A stretch of DNA of 64,000 bases from Asterionellopsis glacialis (lineage: Eukaryota; Bacillariophyta; Plagiogrammaphyceae; Rhaphoneidales; Asterionellopsidaceae), in NCBI GenBank assembly GCA_014885115.2, contig WKLE02002181.1:1-64000 (forward strand), given 5' to 3'. Positions 20,476 to 32,024 of this stretch are shown in pieces (position 1 is the stretch's first letter; the number at the start of each line of letters is the position of its first letter). Below the pieces are notes generated by a model, which saw nothing but the letters and a program-made list of their open reading frames with translations, did not search any database and was not told the DNA's origin. Position numbers and translations under genes: made by a program.

Positions 20476-21456
20476 ATGAGAGCCGTAACGATTTCGCTTT
20501 GCGTACTATTCGCCATTGTACAAACAAACAATGCTTTTACACCAGCACCAGTTAAAAACCCTGCGGTTGGGCTTTTCGGCGTTCCGAGAACATCCACTTT
20601 TAATGGTTACAAGGCGTTGACGGTTAGCCATAATGACGATATGGATATGGATACACCAAAACTTTCTTTGAAGCAACGAATTAAAAACAGACTTCAATTC
20701 CGCAAGAAAATTCGGCATATGGCTGTAGTTGTTGCGACTGCGCTTGCTTTCAGAGCTGGTTCACCTCAAATTGCTCACGCCAAAGGAGCTGTCGCTACTC
20801 CTGTGAAAGCAAGTGTAGGTAGTATGAAAGGTTTGCCTGCATTTGCAACAGTAACCATTGCTGCAGGAGCAGGAACTGCAGTGGCAACATCAGTCCGTCG
20901 TAATGACGAAAAAGAAAGAGCAGATTCCGATAAGCCAGCCGAGACTGGGTTAATGAAAGCTCTTTTGGCCACTCAAGCTGACAAGGAAACTTCTGCTTCT
21001 GTAACGCGAGAGATGGACGAAAATGAACGTTTGAAAACTAAGCAAGTTGTTGAAAAAATGCTTGAAAGAGCAGAACTAGCTTATAAGGTTTCAAATGTTG
21101 TCGATGAAACACCCGAGCCTGTGGCATCCACCCCCGTACCTGCTCATACTCCTGCTCCTGTCGAAGTACCTGCCCCTCAGCCAGTGCAGATTGAGGCCAG
21201 AACAGAAAAGAATATTGCTGCAGTAGCGGCCACCCACGATCGTGTTCCACCAATAGTGAAAACTGTTCTTAAACCAAAAGCACTCAAGAAGGAAGCCCCA
21301 AAAGTGGGGTTACGCAGTGCTGAAGACTACGCTGCAATGCCTTTGGAAGAAAGGGCATTCAATATCCTTGTGGATCTTGGCATGGTAGAAATAACACCTG
21401 ATCCAACGGACCCAAGCTATGATTCCTCAAAAGATCATTTATTTGTGGGGGAATAA
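20476..21456 (+). CDS. Plastid-targeted protein of unknown function
   Basis: The open frame begins at a GTG, but the first ATG is at 20476 (MRAVTISLCVLFAIV), giving 326 aa. A signal peptide ends at NNAF-TPAP with cleavage predicted before Phe21, the ASAFAP-type plastid import signature. A transit-like basic region follows (LKQRIKNRLQFRKK), then a hydrophobic stretch (AVVVATALAFRAG...AHAKG) that could be a thylakoid-transfer or membrane segment. The middle is Pro/Ala/Val-rich and probably disordered. The C-terminus (EERAFNILVDLGMVE...SSKDHLFVGE) looks like a short conserved module. I do not recognise the family. The paired E2F-like sites upstream may link it to the cell cycle. Confidence 0.65.
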   Translation: MRAVTISLCVLFAIVQTNNAFTPAPVKNPAVGLFGVPRTSTFNGYKALTVSHNDDMDMDTPKLSLKQRIKNRLQFRKKIRHMAVVVATALAFRAGSPQIAHAKGAVATPVKASVGSMKGLPAFATVTIAAGAGTAVATSVRRNDEKERADSDKPAETGLMKALLATQADKETSASVTREMDENERLKTKQVVEKMLERAELAYKVSNVVDETPEPVASTPVPAHTPAPVEVPAPQPVQIEARTEKNIAAVAATHDRVPPIVKTVLKPKALKKEAPKVGLRSAEDYAAMPLEERAFNILVDLGMVEITPDPTDPSYDSSKDHLFVGE

Positions 21457-21995
21457 TTTCATGTTTAATTTATCAAACTAACTAATAGAACTTCATGTTA
21501 TCTTTATGCTCCTGCGGATCATAAGACATCTTCATTAAATAGAACCACTCACGACAACATCTTGCTTTTCGTTTGCCCACATGACGCCTCAATCTGCTGT
21601 TTTGTGTCAAGGATGTTGTGGCAGCACAGACAGACGGTTCGATGAAAACAAAAAATGCGAGAAAGATTTTTTTTGTCATACACCAAATACTGTACCAAAC
21701 TTCCAGATTTCTCCTCTTACCTTTGGCTTCGTACAAGTACCGGTAATTAGGACTACTGGTACCAGTAAAATGTGGACTCTAGCTCCATCAAAGTCGAGCG
21801 ATGAAATGTGTACCGTACGGAGATATTGAAACAAATGCAACTGGCGGACGACGACCATAGAAGTTGTATCCTCGACTCTCCTTCATCTGTTGTTATCCAT
21901 CGTCTGATCACAGTCAACAATCACAGTGTCAAAGTGAATCCTTCGACATACTGGTATCTATCGACGCATCAAAGACTAAAAAGGGGAAATTCAAT
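21457..21995. other. Intergenic region before the sulfotransferase-like gene
   Basis: Contains a GTAC-rich palindromic patch at about 21727-21770 (TACCGGTA and GGTACC). An in-frame upstream ATG at 21864 could extend the next gene by 44 residues, but that peptide looks non-coding. Confidence 0.45.
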
Positions 21996-23567
21996 ATGGT
22001 TGATCGACAGCGAAGCAACAAAAAAAGTAAAGGTCAGAAAAAGACCTTAGAAAGCAAAGACAAGAAACAGATCAAGGATGATACAAATAGTGAAGCACAT
22101 AAGGTGCAGCAATCAGACGAGACTGCTTGGGATGTCGTTCTGAGCCATCCGTTGGGTCAGGTGTTATATCGGATGCTTCCATTTTTCCTTGGTCTTGGGT
22201 TGTATCATCTCTATTTTTACGTGAGATTGCAACGTCCTGATCTTCTTTCGGGTCTCGTCCAACTACGCCCGGCAATATCGGGTACCGACGCACGACAATT
22301 ATTGATTGTTGGAGCCATGAGCAGTGGAACAAAGCAGGTAGCAGTTGATCTTAACAAACACCTAGGTTTGGAAATTGGTCATGAAGAACAAGATGCATCA
22401 TGGAAGTAAGTTATATGCATCCTTTGAGGCTGGATTCGTTTTCCTTTATTTTTGTTTCCCCTCGCTCTAACATACTTTTGCGACTGTGTGCTAATGTCAA
22501 CAAAGTTTTGTCCGTGATGGGACTGTGTCTTGGTTCCATGGATTACGCTTTCTAACTGCTCCAAATGCTGAAGAGAAAGTCCATGCATACAAAAAACTAT
22601 GCCTTGGGAATTACACAAATAATATGGGCTTCCATCCACGAATGTACAGAGCATCCCGACATGGTTGCTCCTCTAGAATCGTGAGAGAAAATTTTGCCTT
22701 TTTTAAAGACGATGCACTTTTTGTTCCTCTTTCCTGACTCTTGACTCTTCTTTTCTGTCAATTAAACACAGACGTGGGACAAATGTTGGGCGCGCGAATG
22801 TATAGAGATTTTAGAAGAAGAATGGGGTTGTGCTTCCAAGCAGACATGTAGTCCAAGGCAAGTTTCAGATATCTTTTTTATTGTTTTCTCCTACTTGAAA
22901 AAGACGCGGTCTTGTGCGTTTTGAACCGATGGCTAACAAACGTCGTCTAATTTATTTTGCGGGGACTCTCCAATATGATAGTAATGAAAAAAATCTTCTG
23001 CAGGTTCGAAATCCTCTTCATACAATTGAAAGTCTGGTTGCTAAGTTTTGTCAAGGTGGACTGAGTGGAACCGTCCATCCCTCATTCCTTCAAATGATAT
23101 CTGGACTGTTTTCACCGCAGGATGATTTAGATACTTATTCGTGTATTGAAGCGGCGTCTTTCTTTGTTGTAAACTGGAATAATGCGCTCATAAATGCACA
23201 TGAACAAGGACTAATTGATAGTTGGTATAAGGTTGAAGAAACCAGTGTTTGCCAAGTGGCTCGTCTTGCTGGGTTGACAGAGACGGAAACAGCAATTTAC
23301 GAACCCAACGTGAAGCATATCCAAAGTATTTGTGAAAGTGATTCGGCTCATCCAGCAAAGGACCCCATGTCCAATGAGGAGCACCGTGTCAATACAGATT
23401 TAGTTACGTTGCAGTGGGATGACTTGAAGGGTGGGGTGCATGGCAGTCAACGTAAGAAGAATGATGAACAAATAATGTCGAGTGTCAGAAGTCTTTTTGA
23501 AGTACTTGGCTACGATTCCAATGCTCACAATGAAAAAGAATTTGAAGATGACTTTCCAGAGTTTTAA
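21996..23567 (+). CDS. Membrane-anchored sulfotransferase-like protein, four exons
   Basis: Exons 21996-22405, 22506-22680, 22772-22857 and 22904-23567 join in frame to 444 aa. Introns are 100, 91 and 46 nt. The third starts with GC (AAG, then GCAAGT), because no GT donor fits the reading frame. A Lys-rich cytosolic N-terminus precedes one membrane segment (YRMLPFFLGLGLYHLYFYV, about residues 60-80), as in type II Golgi enzymes. Then IVGAMSSGTKQVA resembles the 5' phosphosulfate-binding loop, and LLQVRNPLHTIESLV resembles the 3' phosphate-binding VRdPl-r motif of PAPS-dependent sulfotransferases. The substrate cannot be deduced. The ATG at 21996 is preferred; an in-frame ATG at 21864 exists. 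Confidence 0.65.
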
Positions 23568-24147
23568 AATAATTCTATAACATTTTATACTGCAGGAAAA
23601 GCTCGTGGAGTGTACTGTACGACCACTGATTGTACTCGAATACTTTTCGTGTCCTTGATGGTACAATTTATTCTTTCACAGGCTCGATGAGTGACGATTT
23701 CAAAATTATTCGTCATCGGCTTGTGATCATAGGTTTCACAAAAGAATAAAGGGGGCGAGATGCTATGCAAGTGTGAAAAATTAGGTGCAATGACGAAGTC
23801 TCAAGTCTATGCTGCTCTTGTGCGATCAAGTCTGGGCGTAGTTTTTAATTGAGATTTGGTCTATTAGAGTTAGTTGTTTTTGCGAACAAACGTGTGTAAA
23901 CACAGACGTGAACATAATCCTTATCCTTATCCTCACAATGATATCTGACGTGTGCTGCCATGCGAGACCCATCACCCATCACAGAACTCACATAATGTAA
24001 ATAGTAGTGTGTTGTCAGAAGGACTAGGACCTACTCTCGAACTCGTAGTTGTCACCTGTTGTCACCACTTTAGATTCAAATTACTACACGCCTCATCATA
24101 AAAATAAACTTCTGACTTTACACTAGTCGTTGGTGACAAACACGACA
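23568..24147. other. Intergenic region
   Basis: Between two genes in the same direction. It carries a short CTAG-type motif (GGACTAGGACC) near 24021 and no coding frame. Confidence 0.5.
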
Positions 24148-24813
24148 ATGATGCAACACCGTGGACTTTCCCGCTTTTTATTAGCAACCGCCTTATTGGG
24201 CCTTTTCAACGTACAAACATGCAGTGCATTTGCACCTCTGAGCACCAGATTTCAAACCTACGCTTCAGTTAGTCCTTTACCGAAGAAAAAATCAAGCATT
24301 GCAACTCATCGGCACTTGTCTAGTCCTACATCTCACAGTAAGAATTCTGCGCTTTTTGTGCAAAATCAAGAGGACGAACCAAATTCTTCTGGATTGAGCA
24401 CGCTTTCGACTCCTCTTGATCGTCCAGTCCTTGCAATTGTAGATCTATTGTCTTTGTTTTTATTTGCTGGTATTGGCAAAGCAAGTCACTCTGCAGATGG
24501 ATCATTGGATATTGGTGCCGTGTTGATCACTGCATTTCCATTCGTGACATCTTGGTTTTTAACGTCACCACTAACGGGGGTGTACAGCGATGATGACCAA
24601 AGCGAAAGTGTGGTAAAGGATACATTTATCAAAACTGCCAAGGGGTGGATTGTAGCTATTCCATTAGGTTGTGTTCTTAGAGGCGTCATCAAAGGCTATG
24701 TTCCACCGTTACCTTTTGTGATTGTTACCCTGATTGCAACGTTGGTTATTCTTGGTGGTGCAAGAGTTATATTTTCTTTTGCTGAAGATTTCTTTGTTGA
24801 GTTTGTCAACTGA
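24148..24813 (+). CDS. Plastid-targeted DUF3054 membrane protein
   Basis: The frame extends upstream to a TTG, but the first ATG is at 24148 (MMQHRGLSR), giving 221 aa. Signal peptide, then CSAFAPL, a textbook ASAFAP site, then a Ser/Lys-rich transit region to about residue 70. The mature part begins DRPVLAIVDLLSLFLFAGIGKASH, the DUF3054 signature. It has about four membrane segments, including TAFPFVTSWFLTSP and a last one around VIVTLIATLVILGGARVIF. DUF3054 proteins occur in bacteria and plastids with no assigned activity. Location in the plastid envelope or thylakoid is inferred. It ends 74 bp before the converging CPSF2 gene. Confidence 0.8.
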   Translation: MMQHRGLSRFLLATALLGLFNVQTCSAFAPLSTRFQTYASVSPLPKKKSSIATHRHLSSPTSHSKNSALFVQNQEDEPNSSGLSTLSTPLDRPVLAIVDLLSLFLFAGIGKASHSADGSLDIGAVLITAFPFVTSWFLTSPLTGVYSDDDQSESVVKDTFIKTAKGWIVAIPLGCVLRGVIKGYVPPLPFVIVTLIATLVILGGARVIFSFAEDFFVEFVN

Positions 24814-24887
24814 GTGTAGATACCTCCATGTAAAGGAGAGACGACACGAAATACAAAGACACGACTTTTCTAGGAATCTTTTTAACA

Positions 24888-27788
24888 TTATAGAGTTACG
24901 TATTGCCCACATACTACCGAACGAACAGTGAAGAAGTCCTCGCATAACGGTCCTTCAACATCAATTTTGCCAGTCTCTTGATCTTTCTTAACAATAATTT
25001 TGCCATTTACGACCAACTGCGAGTATCCCTGGTGAGCACTATAGTCAGCTTTCATTCCTTGTGGTAATGCAATCAATTCTGTACGGAGATCCGTAAGAAG
25101 AACGTCGCCATTACTCAGCATGACACTTGGACGCTTAAGACTAGAGCCTGCATCGGGGCGGGGTGCCAGTACGATTGAACCATCTAATGCTACTCTTTGC
25201 CCAGTTGCAATGCAGTCCATTAGACTCACAGTACATTCACCAAGCTGTGCTTCAAAAGGCTCTACTGGCTCTGGAGGGTCTTCGTCTTCTGCTTCTAATT
25301 TTTCTTTTTCCTCTCGCGTCAGGTATGGCTTGTTGATAAGTCTCACAGAGTATGCCGCATGACCAACACTGAGTTCTACTGTCTCCCCATCAGATGGTGT
25401 AAAGACAGTGTTGCTATCATCTACGCCTTTAATGTAACCTCGTACAGCATTCGCCAAGAGCATGACTTCATTTTCACCATCGTCCGTGTCGTCTTCCTCA
25501 TTGTTACCACCCAAAACCACAACTTGTCGTGGTTGCAAAGCACGAATCGATTGCCGCGCCGAACGAGTATCTACTCGTCCCTCAAGAGGAACGTAAGCAA
25601 CTTCTGCCAAAACTTCCAACTTCCTTGGAATTGTGGATACTTTGATTGGGGGGCGACCATTACGCCCGCGAATAATGCCAAGTCCTTCAGACAGATCAGA
25701 TGCCTCAAGTGCAGCTTCATCTAATTCCTCTTCTTCTACACCATCTTCTATTTCCCCTCCCCGTCCCGTTGTAGGTCCTCCACTTTTGGAAGCAACAAGA
25801 GCTTTTCCATCTACCCCAAAACCAAAACCTCGTCGAAGGACTTCTTCCCCAATACGGCCAGTTTTACCTCCTCCAGAAAATTTCGATGGATCAACCCCTG
25901 TCACAATATCAGTAAATCGTTCTGGTATTACTGCAATGCCGTACTCATCTTCTAAAATTTCACCTTCTCGGCCAACCGACTCTCCAATACCGTACTTGGC
26001 AGTTGAGTCAGATTGCCCAACACCTACAGCTTCCTCACGTACTTCAAACGTCACTAAAATAATATTATTTTGTGAACCACATCGGATAAGTCAAACAAAA
26101 AACGTATGAGTAAACTACAAAATAAACGGAAGCGCATGAAAGACAGTACAACGATCTCATACGTACAGTGCAATGGTTTGGAGAATTTAATAAAGAGACT
26201 TGAATCAAATCGACTCTTTTTTTTGGGTCGCGATGATGCAGCGTAATTGGACTTAATCGCAGCTGCAGCCTTCGGTGTGGATCGTTTCGATTCTAACGCA
26301 GTATGATCCTCTTCACCAAGACGCAATTGACTCTTGGCCAATTCCACTTCCCGCAACATGGCTTGACGTTCCTCTGCTGCCTTTTTATGTTTCAGAGCAG
26401 CCTCTTCCTGTGCCTGAAATGCCTTAAGCTCTGCTCCCGCCAATGGTGCACGGTGAGGCACTTTGACATCTACTTCTACCATATCATCCATTTCCCTTCC
26501 CTCTAAATGGGCTTCGCACCATTTGAACAACAATTGTGCAGCTGTTGAATAGTGACTGACATCTTGTGGTGCAATGGCCGATCCTACCAACTCAGTCTGT
26601 TCATTATCTGCACCAGTATCATCAGCAGCTACACCGGGTGCCCCAACCGCGTGGTGTTCTTGTTGCGTTGTACTGGTTGGTCCGTACCAGTCTTGCCGCT
26701 TGTGCCTCAATACACATCGTGACGAATCTGTCAGAATAATGGCATGGTCTGGATTGTCTGCAAATCTCAATAATAAATCTCTTGCAATGCCACAATCCAA
26801 ACTTGCGCCAGACGCTATAACAACTGTAGGGTTATTCCCTGATCCTTCTACAATGGCATCCATTTCTTCCAGTGACGAACAAATATGAACATTTTTCAAG
26901 GCGTACGGATGTCCCCGTTGGGAATCAAATTGGGATCCAAGACCAGGATGCATCCATTCCAATTGACTTCGAGCATATTCAATTGTATTTGTCGTCATGG
27001 GACCGACCCAACACAGGTTATATGTAGCCGATAATCTTTGACGATCCCAATGTTGAGATAATAATAAAAGTAATTCTAGGACACGTCCACTAGCATCGAC
27101 AGGTAACAAAACATTACCATCTCGTCGTAACGTACTAAGAATCTGTTCCACCAGGGTGTTTTCAGCCTGTGTCACCAAGGGTGTCGACAACAATGGTTTC
27201 GATGTCCCGTACACCTTGGACATCATTTGCATAGCAGGTCCACCAGGACGTGTCACCAAGACATCTGGCGTCGCCCCATATTTAAGGACAGTCGCAGATC
27301 CCAAATGCATTTCTTTACTAATATGGTACGTACTAGTAACAACGACAGTGGTTTCATCTTGCAGTCGCTGCAAGACATAGAATGCTCCTCCTACAACATG
27401 TCCTGCACGATGTGCAGTTACCGTTAAAGCCGGTGTATTTGTGACTGGATCATTTACTGTAATACTTTGTGCATATTTGATAGTTTGAAGAGATGAAAAG
27501 GCTGAATCAATTTGTTCCAGAGAGTACGGTGGTTGCACACCATCCAAACACAGTGCAGCGTGATGATCATACAATGTCATTTGTCCCATCTTGACGGTAG
27601 GGAAAGTTGCATACATTTNNNNNNNNNNNNNNNNNNNNNNNNNNNNNNNNNNNNNNNNNNNNNNNNNNNNNNNNNNNNNNNNNNNNNNNNNCACGAACGC
27701 CACCATATTCTACTAATGTACACGATGGCTGATGGGCAGCACCTTTTGGATCATGGCGACTCCCGTAAATCGGAGTCACCCGCAACAT
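24888..27788 (-). CDS. CPSF2: Cleavage and polyadenylation specificity factor subunit 2 (CPSF100)
   Basis: Exon 1 runs from the ATG at 27788 to 26167 and exon 2 from 26053 to 24888. The 113-nt intron (GTACGT...TTTTAG) splits a Leu codon in phase 1. Family marks include YATFPTVKMGQM, a metallo-beta-lactamase/beta-CASP region with TAHRAGHVVGG and LLPVDASGRVLELL, and the C-terminal AYVPLEGRVDTRSARQSI followed by LQPRQVVVLGG. CPSF100 is the inactive partner of the CPSF73 endonuclease in pre-mRNA 3' processing. A run of 73 N at 27619-27691 hides the first metal-site region. The frame before and after the gap does not agree if 73 is taken literally, so the true protein length is unknown. Confidence 0.88.
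27619..27691. other. Assembly gap (73 N)
   Basis: Lies inside the N-terminal coding part of the CPSF2 gene. Comparing the flanks with the usual CPSF2 layout suggests roughly 55 residues (about 165 nt) are missing, more than 73. Confidence 0.95.
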
Positions 27789-28356
27789 GGTCCTTGTGTT
27801 TTGTGTTGTGTGTAACTGAGGACTGATCTGAGATGGCTCGGTGAGATGTGTCCGGTAGTGTCCGTGCTGGCTGTGTGCGAGGATGGATCTATCCCGCACA
27901 CAAAAGGATTATCGAGGGTCCGTCCGCCTTCCATTTTGCACCCTAAACTTTTATTTATGAACTCATTGAGAACTGGGGCGAAGTACCCCCAAATAGTTAC
28001 ACTTGTTGACCGGCGACACGTGCGTGGTGGCTTTTCGGACGGTGCTCCGGCACCGTCGATTGTTGAGATGGAGCACCAACCAACAGGTGTTGTTGGAACT
28101 CGCTCAAGAAGACAGAAATAAGCCAGCTAAGTTGTTCTGAATCAATCCCAATACAAGAGAAGGAAAACCACGAGCGAAAGGAAATTGCAGATAGCTATAC
28201 ATCACTGTAGGTGAAAAGCTTTAAACACTACTTACCAAACTATATAGAACAGACGATAAACCCGCTGCTGTAGACCTTCCAAAGTCACAAGACGAAAACA
28301 GTTTTAATTATATATATTTTTACAAGGTCAACAAGAAATAGAAGAACATATTCACC
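27789..28356. other. Divergent promoter region (CPSF2 / TerC)
   Basis: Head-to-head upstream region. Short open frames exist but lack coding character. A TATATATATTT stretch at about 28309-28320, roughly 40 bp before the TerC start, may be promoter or 5' UTR. Confidence 0.5.
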
Positions 28357-29631
28357 ATGCCAACATTGTCAACAAGATGGTTTTCCGTCTGCATTTCTCT
28401 AGCTCTTTTGGTATTGGATGTTGTTCACGGCTTTTCTGTAGTTCCAAATGTTAGAACTCATTTACCAACACGGATGGTACCAGTACAATCTATTTCACAG
28501 CAACGGTCCTTTTCACCGTCGTCCAGCTTGTTGGGTTTACGCATGACCAAGGAAAAGACAGAGGTAACATCATCATCCACTTCTTCAAAACAACAAACTT
28601 CTTTATTTGAACCAGGTGGTGGACCCACAATTGTAATCGAGGACGATGAGAGCCCAAAGGAGATATACCAACAGGCCATTCAACGGACACTGTTCTGGGT
28701 TGTGGCTGCAGCTGTGTTTGGAGGTGCAATTTTTGTGCTTGCAGGACCAGAAACAGCAGAAGAGTTCTACGCAGGATACCTTGTCGAACAGAGTCTATCG
28801 GTTGACAATCTCTTTGTGTTTCTCTTATTATTTGATTTTTTCCGTGTACCACTAAGTTGTCAAGACCGTGTTTTAAATTGGGGAATTTACGGAGCTATTG
28901 TGATGCGGGCCATTATGATTGGAATCGGTGCAGCAGCTTTACATGAATTCCATGCTATTCTCTTAGTCTTTGCGGGTATCTTGGTCTACAGTTCTCTTAA
29001 CGTTTTACTAGGAGGGGAAGATGAGGAGGAGGAAGACATGAGTGAAAATTCTATTGTTCAGTTTAGTAACCGACTGATTGACTCTACTGACGAATTTGAT
29101 GGAGACCGTTTCTTTACCATGGTTGAAGGTGTTAAAAAGGCAACACCACTTTTTATCTGCATGATTGCTGTTGAAATAAGTGATGTCGTCTTTGCCGTTG
29201 ACAGTATCCCTGCTGTCTTTGGAGTCACTGATGTAAGTTTGTTTTGTTTTGTTTCGCAATTGCAATTTCGTGTCTTTATTTCCACCAATTGATAACTAAT
29301 ATTAACCGAATTGTATTTTTGTTTGCCAATATTGCGACAACAACCTACACAACAACAAAACTAGAACCCTCTGGTGGTGTTTTCTTCAAATATGTTTGCT
29401 ATTATGGGGCTAAGAAGTTTGTACACCATCCTTTCCAAGGCAGCGCAAGATTTGAAGTATCTGGAACCTGCAGTTGCTTATGTATTAGGATTCATCGGTG
29501 CTAAAATGATCGGTGAGTATTTTGGCTATAACACTCCAACAGAAATTGCACTTGCAGTTGTAGCTACACTTCTTGGGGGTGGAGTGGGTTTATCTTTACT
29601 AGAGAGACAACAGACGGCCGAAGAAACATAG
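28357..29631 (+). CDS. Plastid TerC-family integral membrane protein
   Basis: Exon 1 28357-29232, a 132-nt intron (GTAAGT...CTAG), exon 2 29365-29631; phase 0 join, 380 aa. A signal peptide ends at VHGFSVVP, an ASAFAP-like plastid import site, followed by a Ser/Thr-rich transit region. The TerC domain starts at about residue 105 and includes GYLVEQSLSVDNLFVFLLLF, the acidic metal-like site, then VEISDVVFAVDSIPAVFGVT, and in exon 2 SSNMFAIMGLRSLY. About seven membrane helices with an acidic loop between them (GGEDEEEED). In plants the plastid TerC protein is needed for thylakoid membrane biogenesis; bacterial relatives handle Mn or tellurite. Plastid role inferred from targeting and family. 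Confidence 0.88.
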
Positions 29632-30761
29632 TGACCGCCAATAAAATAGAAGACTACTTGAAAAGGCAACACTGATACAGAAACAACATTAAAGATTGGT
29701 TTGCGTTGTGTCACTGTAAAGCTACACAAATACTGTAGAATTGTCAAAAATAAAATTTTGATGGACAATATTTATGTTTTTTATGCTTTTCATTTTTGTC
29801 ATCTTTCATGCCAGGATGGCATTTGGAATAACAAGACAGCCTTGTTAATGACACCCTAAAACGTTTATCAGATGTAACATATAACTTCCTTTCTATCCCG
29901 CATCATCATTTCGAAAAGACCACAACTATTGCCTAATGACACATAATGGCCAGTCAGTCATGCTTCAGTAAGCTCTTTCAAGAACCTTTTCTTTAAAAAT
30001 TACCATGTGCTACATCATCAGTGGCCACATGCGGTCATCATGAAAATGAAAGGCAGAAAGTTCATGCATTTGACCTAAATTTTTGTAATTCCAATTGAAA
30101 AAAAATTATCCCATCCGACTGACTGATATGTATTTCACTACTTAACTTCCTCTCTTATTGGGCAAATAATGAAGGAATGATGTCGCAATATTCAATTCTA
30201 CCAAGTTGAATCCAACTAAAAAGCATGGGTATTAATGAGCAAATGATTCCTGAAACAGTATGTCCTTTTTAAAGTGGTACGCGAAACTTGATTTCGTACT
30301 TGCTTGTTGTTGGCAACTTCCTCACCACACCTATGGTGTAGAGTGGTATCTTACAAGCTTGTTGGTATACTGACCAAAATGGCATGAGGCAACAGGACGT
30401 GGCCATTTGACCCAATGGTTGGAGAGCTCGAACATACCAATTCAAAGACAGGAAAATAACGACAACAAGCTCCTCATTCTTCATTCAGAATAAGAAGAAT
30501 TGATATCAAATTTCAGATTTATTCCGGTAAAATTTCTAGCATTGGAAAAGACTTGCTTCTTACTGGAAATGCAGAAATTTCTTTAGATATCCCAGGAACC
30601 ATTCCTGATGAAAATATTCAATACTTTTTGTAACTAAAATAATGAAATACATGGTGCATCTAGTGGACAAATCATTTGTAATATTTTATGAAATCCGTAC
30701 AAATGCCAATACCTCATGCATATTTCTAGCATTTAATGATAAAAATAAATAGAAAAAAAAA

Positions 30762-30829
30762 CACAGCAAAACCCAAAGCGTATGCCCATAAAATATGTTT
30801 GGTGCATAGGCATTGGAAATTTTGCTGTG
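30762..30829. repeat. Imperfect inverted repeat (hairpin)
   Basis: Arms share a perfect CACAGCAAAA / TTTTGCTGTG stem and then a mostly matching CCAA-GC-TATGC / GCATAGGCATTGG part, around a loop of about 15 nt. It could be a folded-back element end or a small hairpin RNA. Confidence 0.5.
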
Positions 30830-30971
30830 CTCAGGACAATGCATAGTCCAAGGTCCTACTATCTACATTGCAGTCAGTCTCTCTAGGTTCGTGATTAAAG
30901 CCTCAAACGAAAGCAGATTTATGTGATGCAATCAATATTTTTTTTCTACTGAAGATAAAAATGATTTTAAG

Positions 30972-31210
30972 TACCTGGTACCTGTACTGTCCGTCTTCGT
31001 ACAGAACCGTCGGTACAGCGACTGTCTACCTGTACATTGCTTTGCCTGGTCCAATAGTACCTGTACCTGGTATATTGGTAATTAAATGGGTACAGTACCC
31101 ACTACGCACGTGGAATTCTTTATTTTTCTCAGCAGTTGATTAGATGATATTTATGCATATGGTAACTGGCATAAAAAAATAATACCCTGAGAATTGTACC
31201 GGTACTGTAC
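30972..31210. repeat. Cluster of GTAC-core palindromic motifs
   Basis: Within 240 bp the sequence repeats variants of GTACCTG, GGTACC and GTACAG many times, ending with the palindrome GTACCGGTAC at 31196-31205. Similar patches occur in other intergenic regions. Confidence 0.65.
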
Positions 31211-32024
31211 AAGATATTGATGACGCAATAAAGTGTTGTTTTTAGGATGCTTCATGAAATCTGAATAAAGAAAATAGGTAGAAATGCTTGAACCTATCAA
31301 ACTTCAAGAGATGCAAATAATCAGGCTTGCGCCGTACCACACTTGTATCTAGAGTTCTCGCATAGAAAGGCCTAATTTCGTGTAATGTGAAAGTCAGTCG
31401 CGGGAGGGGGCGGGGATATCGGTTAATATTATTTTGTACCAGCCTAGAAGTAGTGTGGGACTAGGTCCTAGTCCTAAGGGGAAAAACTGAAAGTTAAGAC
31501 TAGTATTACGAAAGTAGGTCTATGTCACAGTCCAACCCAGACCAAGAAGTATCACGGAATAAAACAAACCGCTGATCTTTAATCGTGGTTAAACCGGCTA
31601 CAGGTAAATTCTTTCACGATGTATTTATTATTTTTTTGTAAATCAGATTTGCGAATAAGCACTCTGTGTTGTCCTGGACCTTCCTCAGTAGGACCTAGGA
31701 ATATATTAGGAGAAAGGTAAGAACAGAGGAGTCCTGTTTACATTTGATGGAGGATGTATGGCACGGATATCATTTTCGAATCCCTTGTGAAGGGATACTT
31801 ATATTTTTCAGAATAGAGTAAGATGTGTTAACAGTTTCAAAGTTTCTAAGATGAATATTTATCTGTTCTGTAAGTATAAGAGCAATATTTCCTAGGAATA
31901 ATAATTAGAAAGATTTTAGAGTAGTGTAGTGTAAGAGTGAAAAGTTTAAAGATATATACTTGGTCTATAATAATTATAACAGCTATACATGCGTCCATGA
32001 TTTCCCCATGACACCAAGGTATTT

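Larger units (their letters stand above)
29632..32024. other. 2.4-kb intergenic region, palindrome-rich
   Basis: No convincing gene; the longest frame (30269-30484, minus) resembles nothing known. Contents noted: a long imperfect hairpin at 30762-30829, a cluster of GTACCTGTACC-type motifs at about 30972-31210, and a CTAG-type near-palindrome GGACTAGGTCCTAGTCC at 31458-31474. CpG is present, unlike the two depleted blocks. Confidence 0.55.

Noticed and set aside
24888..26054. Second CPSF2 fragment as a separate gene
   Set aside because: It begins at a GTG exactly at an intron acceptor, and its sequence is the C-terminal half of CPSF100.
28646..28855. Frames shifted within the TerC exon
   Set aside because: Shadows of the conserved TerC frame.
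30269..30484. 71-codon minus frame in the 29.6-32.0 kb gap
   Set aside because: No recognised similarity, start context or partner exon.
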